7,492 bases of DNA from CAYSJU01 sp964431495. GTDB taxonomy: Bacteria; Omnitrophota; Gorgyraeia; Tantalellales; Tantalellaceae. The stretch's first letter is position 1, and the number at the start of each line of letters is the position of its first letter. This document shows, piece after piece, positions 1 through 6,693 of this stretch. The DNA lies in NCBI GenBank assembly GCA_964431495.1, contig CAYSJU010000047.1:1-7492 (forward strand). Reading direction: 5' to 3'. The translations under genes and the position numbers were made by a program. A model generated the notes under the pieces. It was not told the origin of the DNA and searched no databases. It saw only the letters and a program-made list of their open reading frames with translations.

Positions 1-1
1 G

Positions 2-673
2 CTTGATATCGGAGGGGGGGGAGGGTTCTTCGCAAAGGCCTTTGAGGAGCTTGGATACGGGGAGAGCACGTATGTGGACCTGGATTCCCAGTCTTGCGAC
101 TTTGCTCAAAATACCCTTGGTTTGAAAAGAGTATTTAATCGTGATGCCGTAAATATAAAAGAATATATAAACGCAAAATTCAGTTTTATTTACTGCAGAC
201 ATGTTATCGAACATCTCATCGATCCAACCGCTTTTATGGGCAAGATTATAAACTATTTGGACTCTGAAGGATTGCTCGTTGTGCAGGTTCCTAATGGGAA
301 TTCACTGGAATATCTCGCCTATCCCCGTTCAAGCATAAGAAGTAGATTTTCCAGTATTTGTAAAACTAATAATTTTTCAAGAATGAAAGTTCTCCGGATA
401 ATGATCAGTGGGGGCATGCTTCATGGGGTCGACCCCCCGAGGCATTTATGGGCGATTACGAAAGATGGAATGAAAAAATGGGCCAGTAAAAGGAAGATAG
501 TTTGTGAAGCGCACACATATAATCTGGGAGACCCGGCTTATTCGCCTTATTATAAAAAAGGTAAGAGGGGTTTGCGCAAAGTGCAGGATTTCATCGGGCA
601 GAAATTGCTAAGTATGATCCATGGAGGAACACATCTAGTCTCAATACTCAAGAGCAGTGTTAATACCGATTAG
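2..673 (+). CDS. SAM-dependent class I methyltransferase, C-terminal part (5' end outside window)
   Basis: The reading frame is open from the first bases of the window to a TAG at 671-673, giving 223 visible residues. Counting from the first visible codon, residues 1-10 carry a glycine-rich SAM-binding motif I of the form DxGxGxG (LDIGGGGGFF). An acidic VDLD (25-28) follows at the end of the second strand. HVIEHLIDP (67-75) is the motif typical of Methyltransf_11/23-type enzymes, and GLLVVQVPN (90-98) is the next core strand. The region after about residue 115 is less conserved and probably shapes the acceptor site; HLWAITKDG resembles the 'HL..fT...l' segment of glycan and lipid methyltransferases. 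The substrate cannot be read from the sequence. In this operon it probably methylates a sugar or the glycan end, which is inference. Some N-terminal residues are missing upstream. The next gene starts 26 nt after the stop. Confidence 0.85.
   Translation, partial: LDIGGGGGFFAKAFEELGYGESTYVDLDSQSCDFAQNTLGLKRVFNRDAVNIKEYINAKFSFIYCRHVIEHLIDPTAFMGKIINYLDSEGLLVVQVPNGNSLEYLAYPRSSIRSRFSSICKTNNFSRMKVLRIMISGGMLHGVDPPRHLWAITKDGMKKWASKRKIVCEAHTYNLGDPAYSPYYKKGKRGLRKVQDFIGQKLLSMIHGGTHLVSILKSSVNTD
14..21 (+). repeat. G8 homopolymer inside the methyltransferase SAM motif
   Basis: Eight consecutive G residues, followed by A and GGG, encode most of the glycine loop of motif I. A tract of this length can slip during replication and would shift the frame of the methyltransferase. 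As given, the frame is intact. It may be simple glycine codon use rather than a contingency locus. Confidence 0.5.
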
Positions 674-699
674 GGATCAAAGATATTCATGGTAAGATC

Positions 700-3387
700 A
701 TGGCAACAATAAAGGAGACAACACAAAAACCAGGATTGTGTATCGGGTGCGGTCTTTGCGCATCGGTTTGCCCTGAGGGCGCAATAGATATGCACTGGGG
801 ACAAAAACTGCTCTGGGTGCCTCGGGTTGACATTAAAAAATGTACAGACTGCGGTTTATGCGTCCAGGTATGTCCACACACGCCGGCATGCATCTGTGAA
901 TACGCAAAAGCTTCGGCTGAAGCTGGTGAACGTTTTGGTCTGGGGGAGGAAGATCAATATTTTATAGCTTATGATTTGAATCCCCAATATCGAATACGCA
1001 GTGCTTCGGGCGGAGCCCTTACCGCGATTTTGATGGATCTTCTCGAGTCAGGAGAGATTGACGGAGTGATAACTCCTAAAGCAGTGTCAGCGCCTATGGG
1101 AAAGCCCCATTATGAGTTTTGGATTATACGTTCAGTGGAAGAGTTGGACAGAGTGCGGAGCTCTCATTATTACCCATTGTCTTACGACAGGGTCCTTAAA
1201 GAAATCAAAGGAAGTCCTGGTCGCTATGCGCTTTTAGGTGTGCCATGTATTATTCGGGGGATTAAACGTCTGCCCGAGGAATTAAGGGAAAAGATCCGTT
1301 ATACATTTTGTCTGATATGCAGTCATAATGTTACCGGGCGCTTTTTAGACTGTTTAGCTCAAAAGGAAGGTGTCAAAGGGGGAGAGGAGTTCACGGCAAA
1401 TCTTAGAGACAAATCCGGAGGCATTCCAGACGCAAATAATTTTAATAACTTCTTTAAATTATCAGATAGAGAGATAAGGCGCAACCGTTTTCAGACTGCT
1501 TTTACGGATATGTGGCGGAATTACTTTTTCACGCATGAATGTTGTTTATATTGTCCTGACTTTTATGGCGCGGATACGGATCTATCAGTGAAAGACGGGT
1601 GGGGCCGTTTGAGCTCTGATCCGTTAGGCATCTCGCTTTTGATCGCGCGAAACCCGGAATTGATCGTAAGATTGCGGAAATTAGAGGAAGACGGAAGGCT
1701 TTTTCTTGAACAGTGCGATGAGAAAGAAGTTTCTAAATCTCAAGTTCAGACACCCAGATTTAAACATATTGAAGTGCGGGATAGACTTGTTTGGAAATCC
1801 GTAATCCGAAAAGAACTCTTAAGAAGCAATCACCCTGCCGGCACAACGCGCCGGTGGTGGAAAAAGGATTCACTTGTGTATTGGCAGTTTCGGGTGACGA
1901 TGGCTTTAGCTGATTTTTTCTATAACCGTTGCGGGCATGTTCCGGTACGTATTATCACCAATGGAGTTCGCGGGATGATCTATCTTCCTAGATTCGTATG
2001 GAGACAATTATTATTGGTTAAAAAGGCAGTAGGAGGTTTTGTGTCTCCGGTAACGTATCTGATCTTTGGTCTTCTAAGATATCCGTTTACTTTGTTACCG
2101 TGCGCTGAAGAAACAGAAAAAGTAAAGGTCTTGATCTCTGGTGGATATGGCTATCGTAACACCGGGGACGAGGCACAGCTCGCGGCCGTTATATCGCATT
2201 GGAAACGATTATGCCCGGATGTTGAATTGACAATATTATCACCGGATCCGCAATATACTCGAGAGGTCCATAATGAAAGAGCGAAGTTGGCTCCGCGAGT
2301 TATTCTTTTTGAGGAGAAAAGGAAGGGTGATTATATCAGCTCAAATTTTTGGTTTAGATGGAGATACAGGTGGATTAAATTGCACATGTTGTTTTTAGCC
2401 GGACTGTACAGAAGACGGTTCCCCTTAATCGGAGCGTATCCGCATGAAGTTAACTTGCTGAATCTTATCGCTGACATGGATGTGTTACACTTGTCGGGCG
2501 GAGGATATCTGACAGGTATGACTTTAAGTCGTTTGTGGGACAATATGCTGCTTATCCGGCTTGCGGACATTCTTTCCACACCTGTGATCCTTTCGGGTCA
2601 GACGATCGGCGTATTTAAAGATAGAACAAGTAAGAAGTTAGCCCGCTGGGGTTTAAGCAGGGCAAAGTTTATATACCTCAGGGATCCGGAAGGGTCCATG
2701 TCAGACCTTCATTCTCTGGGAATAAAAGGAGAGCATATAAAGGTGACCTTTGATGACGCGCTGTTTTGTGAAATGGCGGATGAGAAGGAGATTGACGAAT
2801 GTTTGAAGGAAAACGGAGTTGATGCCAGTATTCCATATGTTACCGTAAATGTCCATTATTTCAAGCAAGAGCCGGCTGAATCAAGGCAGGTTATGCGAAG
2901 GATCGCCAGTATATGTGATCATATTGCATCAAAACACGACAAACAGGTATTGTTTATACCTCTGCACCCGACCGATATAGATGCCATGGAAGAGGTCCAA
3001 AGAAATATGTCAAAAAATTCCAAAATACTTGATTACAATTTTGATTATCGAATAACTAAAGGGATTATTGGGAAAGCTGAGATCCTGTTGACCATGAAAC
3101 ATCATGGAATAATATTTGCAATGGGTAATAAGGTTCCCACCATTGCAATAGCATTAGACGATTATTACGCAAGAAAGAATCTTGGCGCCTTAAAATTGTT
3201 TGACCAGGAACAATGGCTTGCTGATAGAGGAAGTCTATTCTCTCCCGATATTGTGAAAAAAATGCTGGATGATTGCTTCAATACGTCCCAAGAGCAAAAA
3301 GAGACTATTTCTCGTCATCTGGAAGAAATGAGAAAACAGGATGGAGAAGCGATCAAGAGATTTTTGGAGGAATATTTGAAATTATAG
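700..3387 (+). CDS. Fusion protein: ferredoxin/FrhB-FdhB-like iron-sulfur flavoprotein + polysaccharide pyruvyl transferase
   Basis: The 895 residues form two halves. Residues 14-24 and 48-58 are two CxxCxxCxxxCP motifs for two [4Fe-4S] clusters. Residues about 97-175 match the FrhB/FdhB N-terminal domain (RSASGGALTAIL), and about 176-345 the C-terminal domain, with C183, C204/C207, C281/C282/C285 and a DLSVKDGWG segment. This family (F420-hydrogenase beta subunit, hydroxymethyl-chlorophyll reductase, BciB) moves electrons between ferredoxin or F420 and a flavin. Residues about 476-895 are a polysaccharide pyruvyl transferase (WcaK/CsaB type): a VLISGGYGYRNTGDEA start, LHLSGGGYL (597-604), SGQTIG (632-637), LRDPEGS (660-666), PLHPTD (754-759) and a KHHGIIFAMGNKVPTIAIA end. 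Such enzymes transfer pyruvate from PEP to sugars. No other in-frame start lies upstream before the previous gene's stop, and the cysteine motif begins at residue 14, so ATG 700 is likely. The ribosome site is weak (GGTAAG, 691-696). These functions are often separate neighbouring genes. The true reaction is unknown; a soluble cytoplasmic or membrane-peripheral location is inferred. Confidence 0.85.
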   Translation: MATIKETTQKPGLCIGCGLCASVCPEGAIDMHWGQKLLWVPRVDIKKCTDCGLCVQVCPHTPACICEYAKASAEAGERFGLGEEDQYFIAYDLNPQYRIRSASGGALTAILMDLLESGEIDGVITPKAVSAPMGKPHYEFWIIRSVEELDRVRSSHYYPLSYDRVLKEIKGSPGRYALLGVPCIIRGIKRLPEELREKIRYTFCLICSHNVTGRFLDCLAQKEGVKGGEEFTANLRDKSGGIPDANNFNNFFKLSDREIRRNRFQTAFTDMWRNYFFTHECCLYCPDFYGADTDLSVKDGWGRLSSDPLGISLLIARNPELIVRLRKLEEDGRLFLEQCDEKEVSKSQVQTPRFKHIEVRDRLVWKSVIRKELLRSNHPAGTTRRWWKKDSLVYWQFRVTMALADFFYNRCGHVPVRIITNGVRGMIYLPRFVWRQLLLVKKAVGGFVSPVTYLIFGLLRYPFTLLPCAEETEKVKVLISGGYGYRNTGDEAQLAAVISHWKRLCPDVELTILSPDPQYTREVHNERAKLAPRVILFEEKRKGDYISSNFWFRWRYRWIKLHMLFLAGLYRRRFPLIGAYPHEVNLLNLIADMDVLHLSGGGYLTGMTLSRLWDNMLLIRLADILSTPVILSGQTIGVFKDRTSKKLARWGLSRAKFIYLRDPEGSMSDLHSLGIKGEHIKVTFDDALFCEMADEKEIDECLKENGVDASIPYVTVNVHYFKQEPAESRQVMRRIASICDHIASKHDKQVLFIPLHPTDIDAMEEVQRNMSKNSKILDYNFDYRITKGIIGKAEILLTMKHHGIIFAMGNKVPTIAIALDDYYARKNLGALKLFDQEQWLADRGSLFSPDIVKKMLDDCFNTSQEQKETISRHLEEMRKQDGEAIKRFLEEYLKL

Positions 3388-3418
3388 TATTTATAGTATA
3401 GGTTATATAATAATGCGG

Positions 3419-3423
3419 AAAGG
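3419..3423 (+). promoter_or_regulatory. Ribosome binding site of kdsA
   Basis: AAAGG lies 9 nt before ATG 3433 in the 45-nt gap after the fusion gene. It supports this start, which gives a protein of normal family length. Confidence 0.5.
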
Positions 3424-3432
3424 CAAATCAGT

Positions 3433-4248
3433 ATGGCTAAAGACGTTCGAGTGGAAAAGATAGCGATTGGAGGGGGCAATCCCCTTGTTCTTATCGCAGG
3501 ACCCTGTGTGATCGAGTCGGAAGAACATGCGTTATATCATGCCCGGGAGATCCTGAAAATATCCTCTCGCGCAGGGATATCTTTTATCTATAAGTCCAGC
3601 TATGATAAGGCTAACAGGTCATCGATCTCTTCATATAGAGGTGTAGGACTGGAAGAAGGTTTGAGGATCTTAAAGAAGGTCAAAACTGAATTAGGAGTGC
3701 CTGTTTTAAGCGATGTTCATAAGGAAGAGGATGTTGAACAGGTGAAGGAGGTCTTGGATGTGATACAGATCCCGGCCTTTTTATGCCGTCAGACGGACTT
3801 GATTGTTGCTGTCGCGAAAACAGGAAAAGTCGTTAATGTTAAGAAGGGACAATTCCTGGCGCCTGGAGATATGAAGAACGTGGTGGAAAAGATAGAGTGG
3901 GCCGGGAATAAAAGGATACTTTTAACCGAACGTGGAACTGTTTTTGGGTATAACAATCTTGTGGTCGATATGAGATCTATTCCGATTATGAAGAGTCTGG
4001 GATATCCAGTGGTATTTGACGCAACCCACAGCAATCAGTTCCCGGGAAGCATGCGCAAATCTTCAGGCGGGGAGAGAGGGTTTATACCTGTTTTAGCGAA
4101 GGCGGCTGTGGCTGCTGGCTGTGACGCTTTATTTTTAGAGGTCCATGAAGATCCGGATCATGCCCCCTGTGATGGCCCCAGCATGTTATTACTTCAAGAT
4201 CTGGAAGAACTTCTTAAGGCAGTTGTAGAGATCAATCGTGTTATATAA
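3433..4248 (+). CDS. kdsA: 3-deoxy-D-manno-octulosonate 8-phosphate synthase (Kdo8P synthase)
   Basis: KdsA condenses PEP with D-arabinose 5-phosphate to Kdo 8-phosphate and phosphate in the cytoplasm, the committed step towards Kdo of lipopolysaccharide and some capsules. The 271 residues are full length for this TIM-barrel family. KSSYDKANRSS (54-64) has the KANRSS signature that separates Kdo8P synthase from the related DAHP synthase. QIPAFLCRQTDL (112-123), NVKKGQFLAPG (135-145), LTERGTVFGYNNLVVD (164-179) and DATHS (196-200) are all present. C25 in IAGPC, H199, E236 and D247 match the four metal ligands of the Aquifex enzyme, so this looks like the metal-dependent class; E. coli KdsA has Asn at the Cys position. 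The gene sits 19 nt before kdsD, which makes its substrate. No kdsB or kdsC is in the window, so the pathway must be completed elsewhere. Confidence 0.97.
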   Translation: MAKDVRVEKIAIGGGNPLVLIAGPCVIESEEHALYHAREILKISSRAGISFIYKSSYDKANRSSISSYRGVGLEEGLRILKKVKTELGVPVLSDVHKEEDVEQVKEVLDVIQIPAFLCRQTDLIVAVAKTGKVVNVKKGQFLAPGDMKNVVEKIEWAGNKRILLTERGTVFGYNNLVVDMRSIPIMKSLGYPVVFDATHSNQFPGSMRKSSGGERGFIPVLAKAAVAAGCDALFLEVHEDPDHAPCDGPSMLLLQDLEELLKAVVEINRVI

Positions 4249-4255
4249 AAAGATT

Positions 4256-4260
4256 AGGGG
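4256..4260 (+). promoter_or_regulatory. Ribosome binding site deciding the kdsD start
   Basis: AGGGG lies 7 nt before ATG 4268. It favours that codon over the in-frame GTG at 4238, which would overlap the end of kdsA and add ten residues (MLYKKIRGLK) with no family support. Confidence 0.7.
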
Positions 4261-4267
4261 TTTAAAA

Positions 4268-5227
4268 ATGGTTTTAAAAAAAGCGAAGAAAATCTTAAGG
4301 TTTGAAGTAAAAGCCATAGAAGGTTTGATTGAAAAGTTGAACCACAATTTCAGTGAAGCTGTTGACTTAATCCTTTCGTGCAAGGGACGCGTGGTTATTA
4401 CCGGCATGGGTAAACCGGGCATAATAGGGCAGAAGATATCAGCCACGCTTTCATCAACGGGGATACCGAGCTTGTTCCTGCACCCTGCCGAAGCTGTCCA
4501 CGGCGATCTGGGCATGGTTAAAAAAGATGACATTGTAATTGCTTTATCGAATAGCGGTGAAACCGAGGAGATTATAAAACTTATACCTCTTTTAAAGAAA
4601 ATCGGGACGAAGATAGTTTCTATTTGCGGGAATCCCCGGTCTACTCTGGCAAAGTATAGTGACTGTTTTTTGAACGTAAGTGTAAAGAAGGAGCCGGGGT
4701 TATTGGGTTTTATTCCAAGTGCGTCGACAACTGCGATGTTAGCAATGGGTGATACGCTTGCCCTGGTCCTCGTAGAGCAGCGGGGTTTTCGCATTGAAGA
4801 GTTCGCTTTTTATCATCCAGCCGGAACAATAGGCAGAAAATTGCTGCTCAAAGTGGAAGACATAATGCGGACAGGTCGGGCCCATGCGAAAGTAAAAAAA
4901 GGTAAAAGGATAAAGGAAGTTTTATTTGTTATTACAAAAGCCCGTGCAGGTAGCGTGACCGTTGTTGACGAGAAAGGACACATCCTGGGGATTTTTACCG
5001 ATGGGGATCTCAGGCGCAAATTAGAGACAGATCCCGATCTTTTGAAAAGAAAAGTGGAAGATGTAATGACAAAAAATCCTGTTTCGCTGAAGGAAGGGAG
5101 TTTGGCAGTCGAGGCATTAAGGATTCTTCAGGAGAAAAAAATAGACGAAGCGCCGGTCGTAGATGAAAAGAAACGTCTCATAGGTCTGGTGGATGTTCAG
5201 GACCTGTTAAAAGCGGGCTTGGTTTAA
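4268..5227 (+). CDS. kdsD: D-arabinose-5-phosphate isomerase (SIS + two CBS domains)
   Basis: KdsD interconverts D-ribulose 5-phosphate and D-arabinose 5-phosphate, the sugar substrate of KdsA. From ATG 4268 it is 319 residues, close to the E. coli enzyme. The SIS domain (about 38-190) has TGMGKPG (45-51), HPAEAVHGDLGM (72-83), SNSGE (94-98), PSASTT (150-155) and YHPAGTIGRKLL (182-193). By alignment from memory, K49, E101, E142 and H183 match the catalytic K59, E111, E152 and H193 reported for E. coli KdsD. Two CBS domains follow at about 196-250 and 263-315, with GIFTDGDLRR and GLVDVQDLL ends; in this family they may sense a nucleotide or a pathway product. The gene lies 19 nt after kdsA, forming a substrate-to-product pair. 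Paralogues KpsF and GutQ share this architecture. Since a capsule Kdo-transferase-like gene follows, it may be a capsule-dedicated KpsF-type copy; the sequence alone cannot tell these apart. Confidence 0.95.
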   Translation: MVLKKAKKILRFEVKAIEGLIEKLNHNFSEAVDLILSCKGRVVITGMGKPGIIGQKISATLSSTGIPSLFLHPAEAVHGDLGMVKKDDIVIALSNSGETEEIIKLIPLLKKIGTKIVSICGNPRSTLAKYSDCFLNVSVKKEPGLLGFIPSASTTAMLAMGDTLALVLVEQRGFRIEEFAFYHPAGTIGRKLLLKVEDIMRTGRAHAKVKKGKRIKEVLFVITKARAGSVTVVDEKGHILGIFTDGDLRRKLETDPDLLKRKVEDVMTKNPVSLKEGSLAVEALRILQEKKIDEAPVVDEKKRLIGLVDVQDLLKAGLV

Positions 5228-5242
5228 TCTTTAATCTGAGAT

Positions 5243-5249
5243 AAGGGGA
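5243..5249 (+). promoter_or_regulatory. Ribosome binding site for a GTG-initiated gene
   Basis: AAGGGGA lies 7 nt before GTG 5257, in the 29-nt gap after kdsD. It supports GTG as the start of the capsule-synthesis gene. Confidence 0.65.
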
Positions 5250-5256
5250 TTTTTTA

Positions 5257-6693
5257 GTGAAATTATTGATACGGTTATATCAGATCCTGTTACGTCTATA
5301 CAATGATTTTGTCAGGGATACTTTGATTGCCATAAGCCGGATCGCAAGGAAAAGCGACAAAGCACTGATACTGGATATGGACTGGTACAGGGTTTCTCTC
5401 AGTGAAGAAGGTGTAAGGAGGCATCTGTATAATAATTCCGCGCTTTCACGTTATATGGATTTTATCCGTATAGAGAGATCACAAATACTAGAAGGAAAAC
5501 AGCCCGATTTTGAGATAACCGCAGATAATTACGAACATCTCTGCTTCGAGGGATTCAACCTTTGGGGAATATGCAGAGCTACCATTGTTTCTGATCTGGG
5601 GATAGTGAAAATAGATTTGAATGATCCCCGTCATCTGGAGAAAGTCCGGGAGATTTACGGGAAAGCCGCCCTCGCTATTCGCAACCTGAAAAAGCTTTTC
5701 GCCCGGATCCGTCCGGACGGGGTATTCGTCTTTCAGGGAGGGATCTTTGACAGCCGTTGTGTCATTGAAACAGCCAGGGAGTTCAATATAAACGTCATCG
5801 GTATTGAGAATTCCATGATAGGAGGCCTCGTTATTATAGACAACCTGAGCGGTCAGATAATAAACCGGCATTCATTCGCTCATATCGGTTCCGAATTTCT
5901 GGAAGCACATAATATCACAGATGATGAACGAAGGGGGATTTTTGATCTCTGGAAAAGGAAATTAACTGAAAAGGCAGACCAGCACAGGACAGGGGGCATT
6001 GATGCTGTTGACGAGATGAAAAAAGCGCTGGATCTGCCGGATAAACGTAAGATATTGCTCTTGCTTGCGCAGGTGCGTACCGACGCCTCAGTGATGCTGG
6101 ATTCGCCTTTATATGTTGACACGGTGGATATGATAGAGGACGTGGTTAATTGTGTCCGGGGATTTGAAGACACATTTCTTGTAATACGCTTACATCCGAA
6201 AGAGATCAAAGGCGTCTCTCTGGGATGCACTCCCTATGATCGCATGACATTCCGGGCACTAAAAGAACTCGGGATTGACCGTCTTCCGAATGTCAGGATA
6301 GTGGAAGCCCCTGAATTTAATACCTATACATTGATGGATATAGCCGACGCGGGTGTTACCATCAATTCCCAGGCCGGCCTTGAAATGAGCATTCTCGGCA
6401 AGCCGGTAATGGTTTGCGGGAGCGCTTTCTACGGGCGTAAAGGCTTTACTATTGATCTGGGCCATTCGTCCGCCCTGAGGTCGACCCTGGATTTTCTTAT
6501 ACACGAGGCCGCCTTGACGCTGGAGCAGAGAAAACTCGCCTTGAACTTCCTTTATTATTTTTATAAACGCCATTTATTCGACCATGAACTTTCCATACAC
6601 GGGGATCGTTTATTGCAGATATTCTATGACAGGCCGTTGTATCAGCAGGAACTTCCGAAAAAAGTGCAACAAAGAGACGAGGAGTTGATATGA
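5257..6693 (+). CDS. Capsule polysaccharide synthesis protein, KpsC/KpsS-like putative Kdo transferase
   Basis: A 478-residue protein starting at GTG. Residues 1-30 form a basic, hydrophobic helix-like segment (MKLLIRLYQILLRLYNDF) that may touch the membrane. A Rossmann-like region contains RPDGVFVFQGG (152-162), followed by VIETAREFNINVIGIEN (169-185). The C-terminal half has LLLAQVRTDASVMLDSP (268-284), RLHPKE (311-316), TINSQAGLEMSILGKPV (368-384) and CGSAFYGRKGFT (387-398). These resemble the 'PLQ..D..I...SP', 'HP' and 'NS..G.E.L..GKPV...G..FY...G.T' pattern of the Capsule_synth family (KpsC, KpsS, LipA/LipB), which add beta-Kdo residues to phosphatidylglycerol before capsule export. It has only one such domain, unlike KpsC, which has two GT modules. 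Position just after kdsA-kdsD fits Kdo as donor, but this is inference. It could instead be a CMP-sialic acid-type or other surface-carbohydrate transferase with the same fold. The last codon overlaps the next gene. Confidence 0.75.
   Translation: MKLLIRLYQILLRLYNDFVRDTLIAISRIARKSDKALILDMDWYRVSLSEEGVRRHLYNNSALSRYMDFIRIERSQILEGKQPDFEITADNYEHLCFEGFNLWGICRATIVSDLGIVKIDLNDPRHLEKVREIYGKAALAIRNLKKLFARIRPDGVFVFQGGIFDSRCVIETAREFNINVIGIENSMIGGLVIIDNLSGQIINRHSFAHIGSEFLEAHNITDDERRGIFDLWKRKLTEKADQHRTGGIDAVDEMKKALDLPDKRKILLLLAQVRTDASVMLDSPLYVDTVDMIEDVVNCVRGFEDTFLVIRLHPKEIKGVSLGCTPYDRMTFRALKELGIDRLPNVRIVEAPEFNTYTLMDIADAGVTINSQAGLEMSILGKPVMVCGSAFYGRKGFTIDLGHSSALRSTLDFLIHEAALTLEQRKLALNFLYYFYKRHLFDHELSIHGDRLLQIFYDRPLYQQELPKKVQQRDEELI
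6679..6684 (+). promoter_or_regulatory. Ribosome binding site and ATGA overlap for the GT2 gene
   Basis: GAGGAG lies 5 nt before ATG 6690. The ATGA at 6690-6693 joins this start to the TGA of the previous gene, which suggests translational coupling and fixes the start. Confidence 0.75.

Noticed and set aside
74..76. GTG as the start of the methyltransferase gene
   Set aside because: The same frame is open upstream to the window edge and encodes SAM motif I, so the real start lies before the window.
425..436. Perfect 12-bp palindrome GGGGTCGACCCC
   Set aside because: It lies inside the methyltransferase coding region, has no loop and no T-run after it, and is explained by codons for GVDP.
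1834..1857. GC-rich inverted repeat around GCCGGC and GCGCCGG
   Set aside because: It is inside the fusion gene, imperfect, and has no T-run, so it is not a terminator.
3406..3411. TATAAT, a perfect -10-like hexamer before kdsA
   Set aside because: The gap is AT-rich and no -35 hexamer sits at 16-18 nt; the nearest TTGAAA (3376-3381) is 24 nt away. The expected transcript start would also fall almost on the ribosome site. An internal promoter is possible but unsupported.
4189..4794. 201-codon open frame on the - strand
   Set aside because: It lies opposite the end of kdsA and most of the SIS part of kdsD, both strongly supported, and its product shows no recognisable motif.
5488..6573. Three - strand open frames of 104-127 codons
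   Set aside because: They are antisense to the KpsC/S-like gene, which has coherent motifs on the + strand; no ribosome site or family signal was seen.
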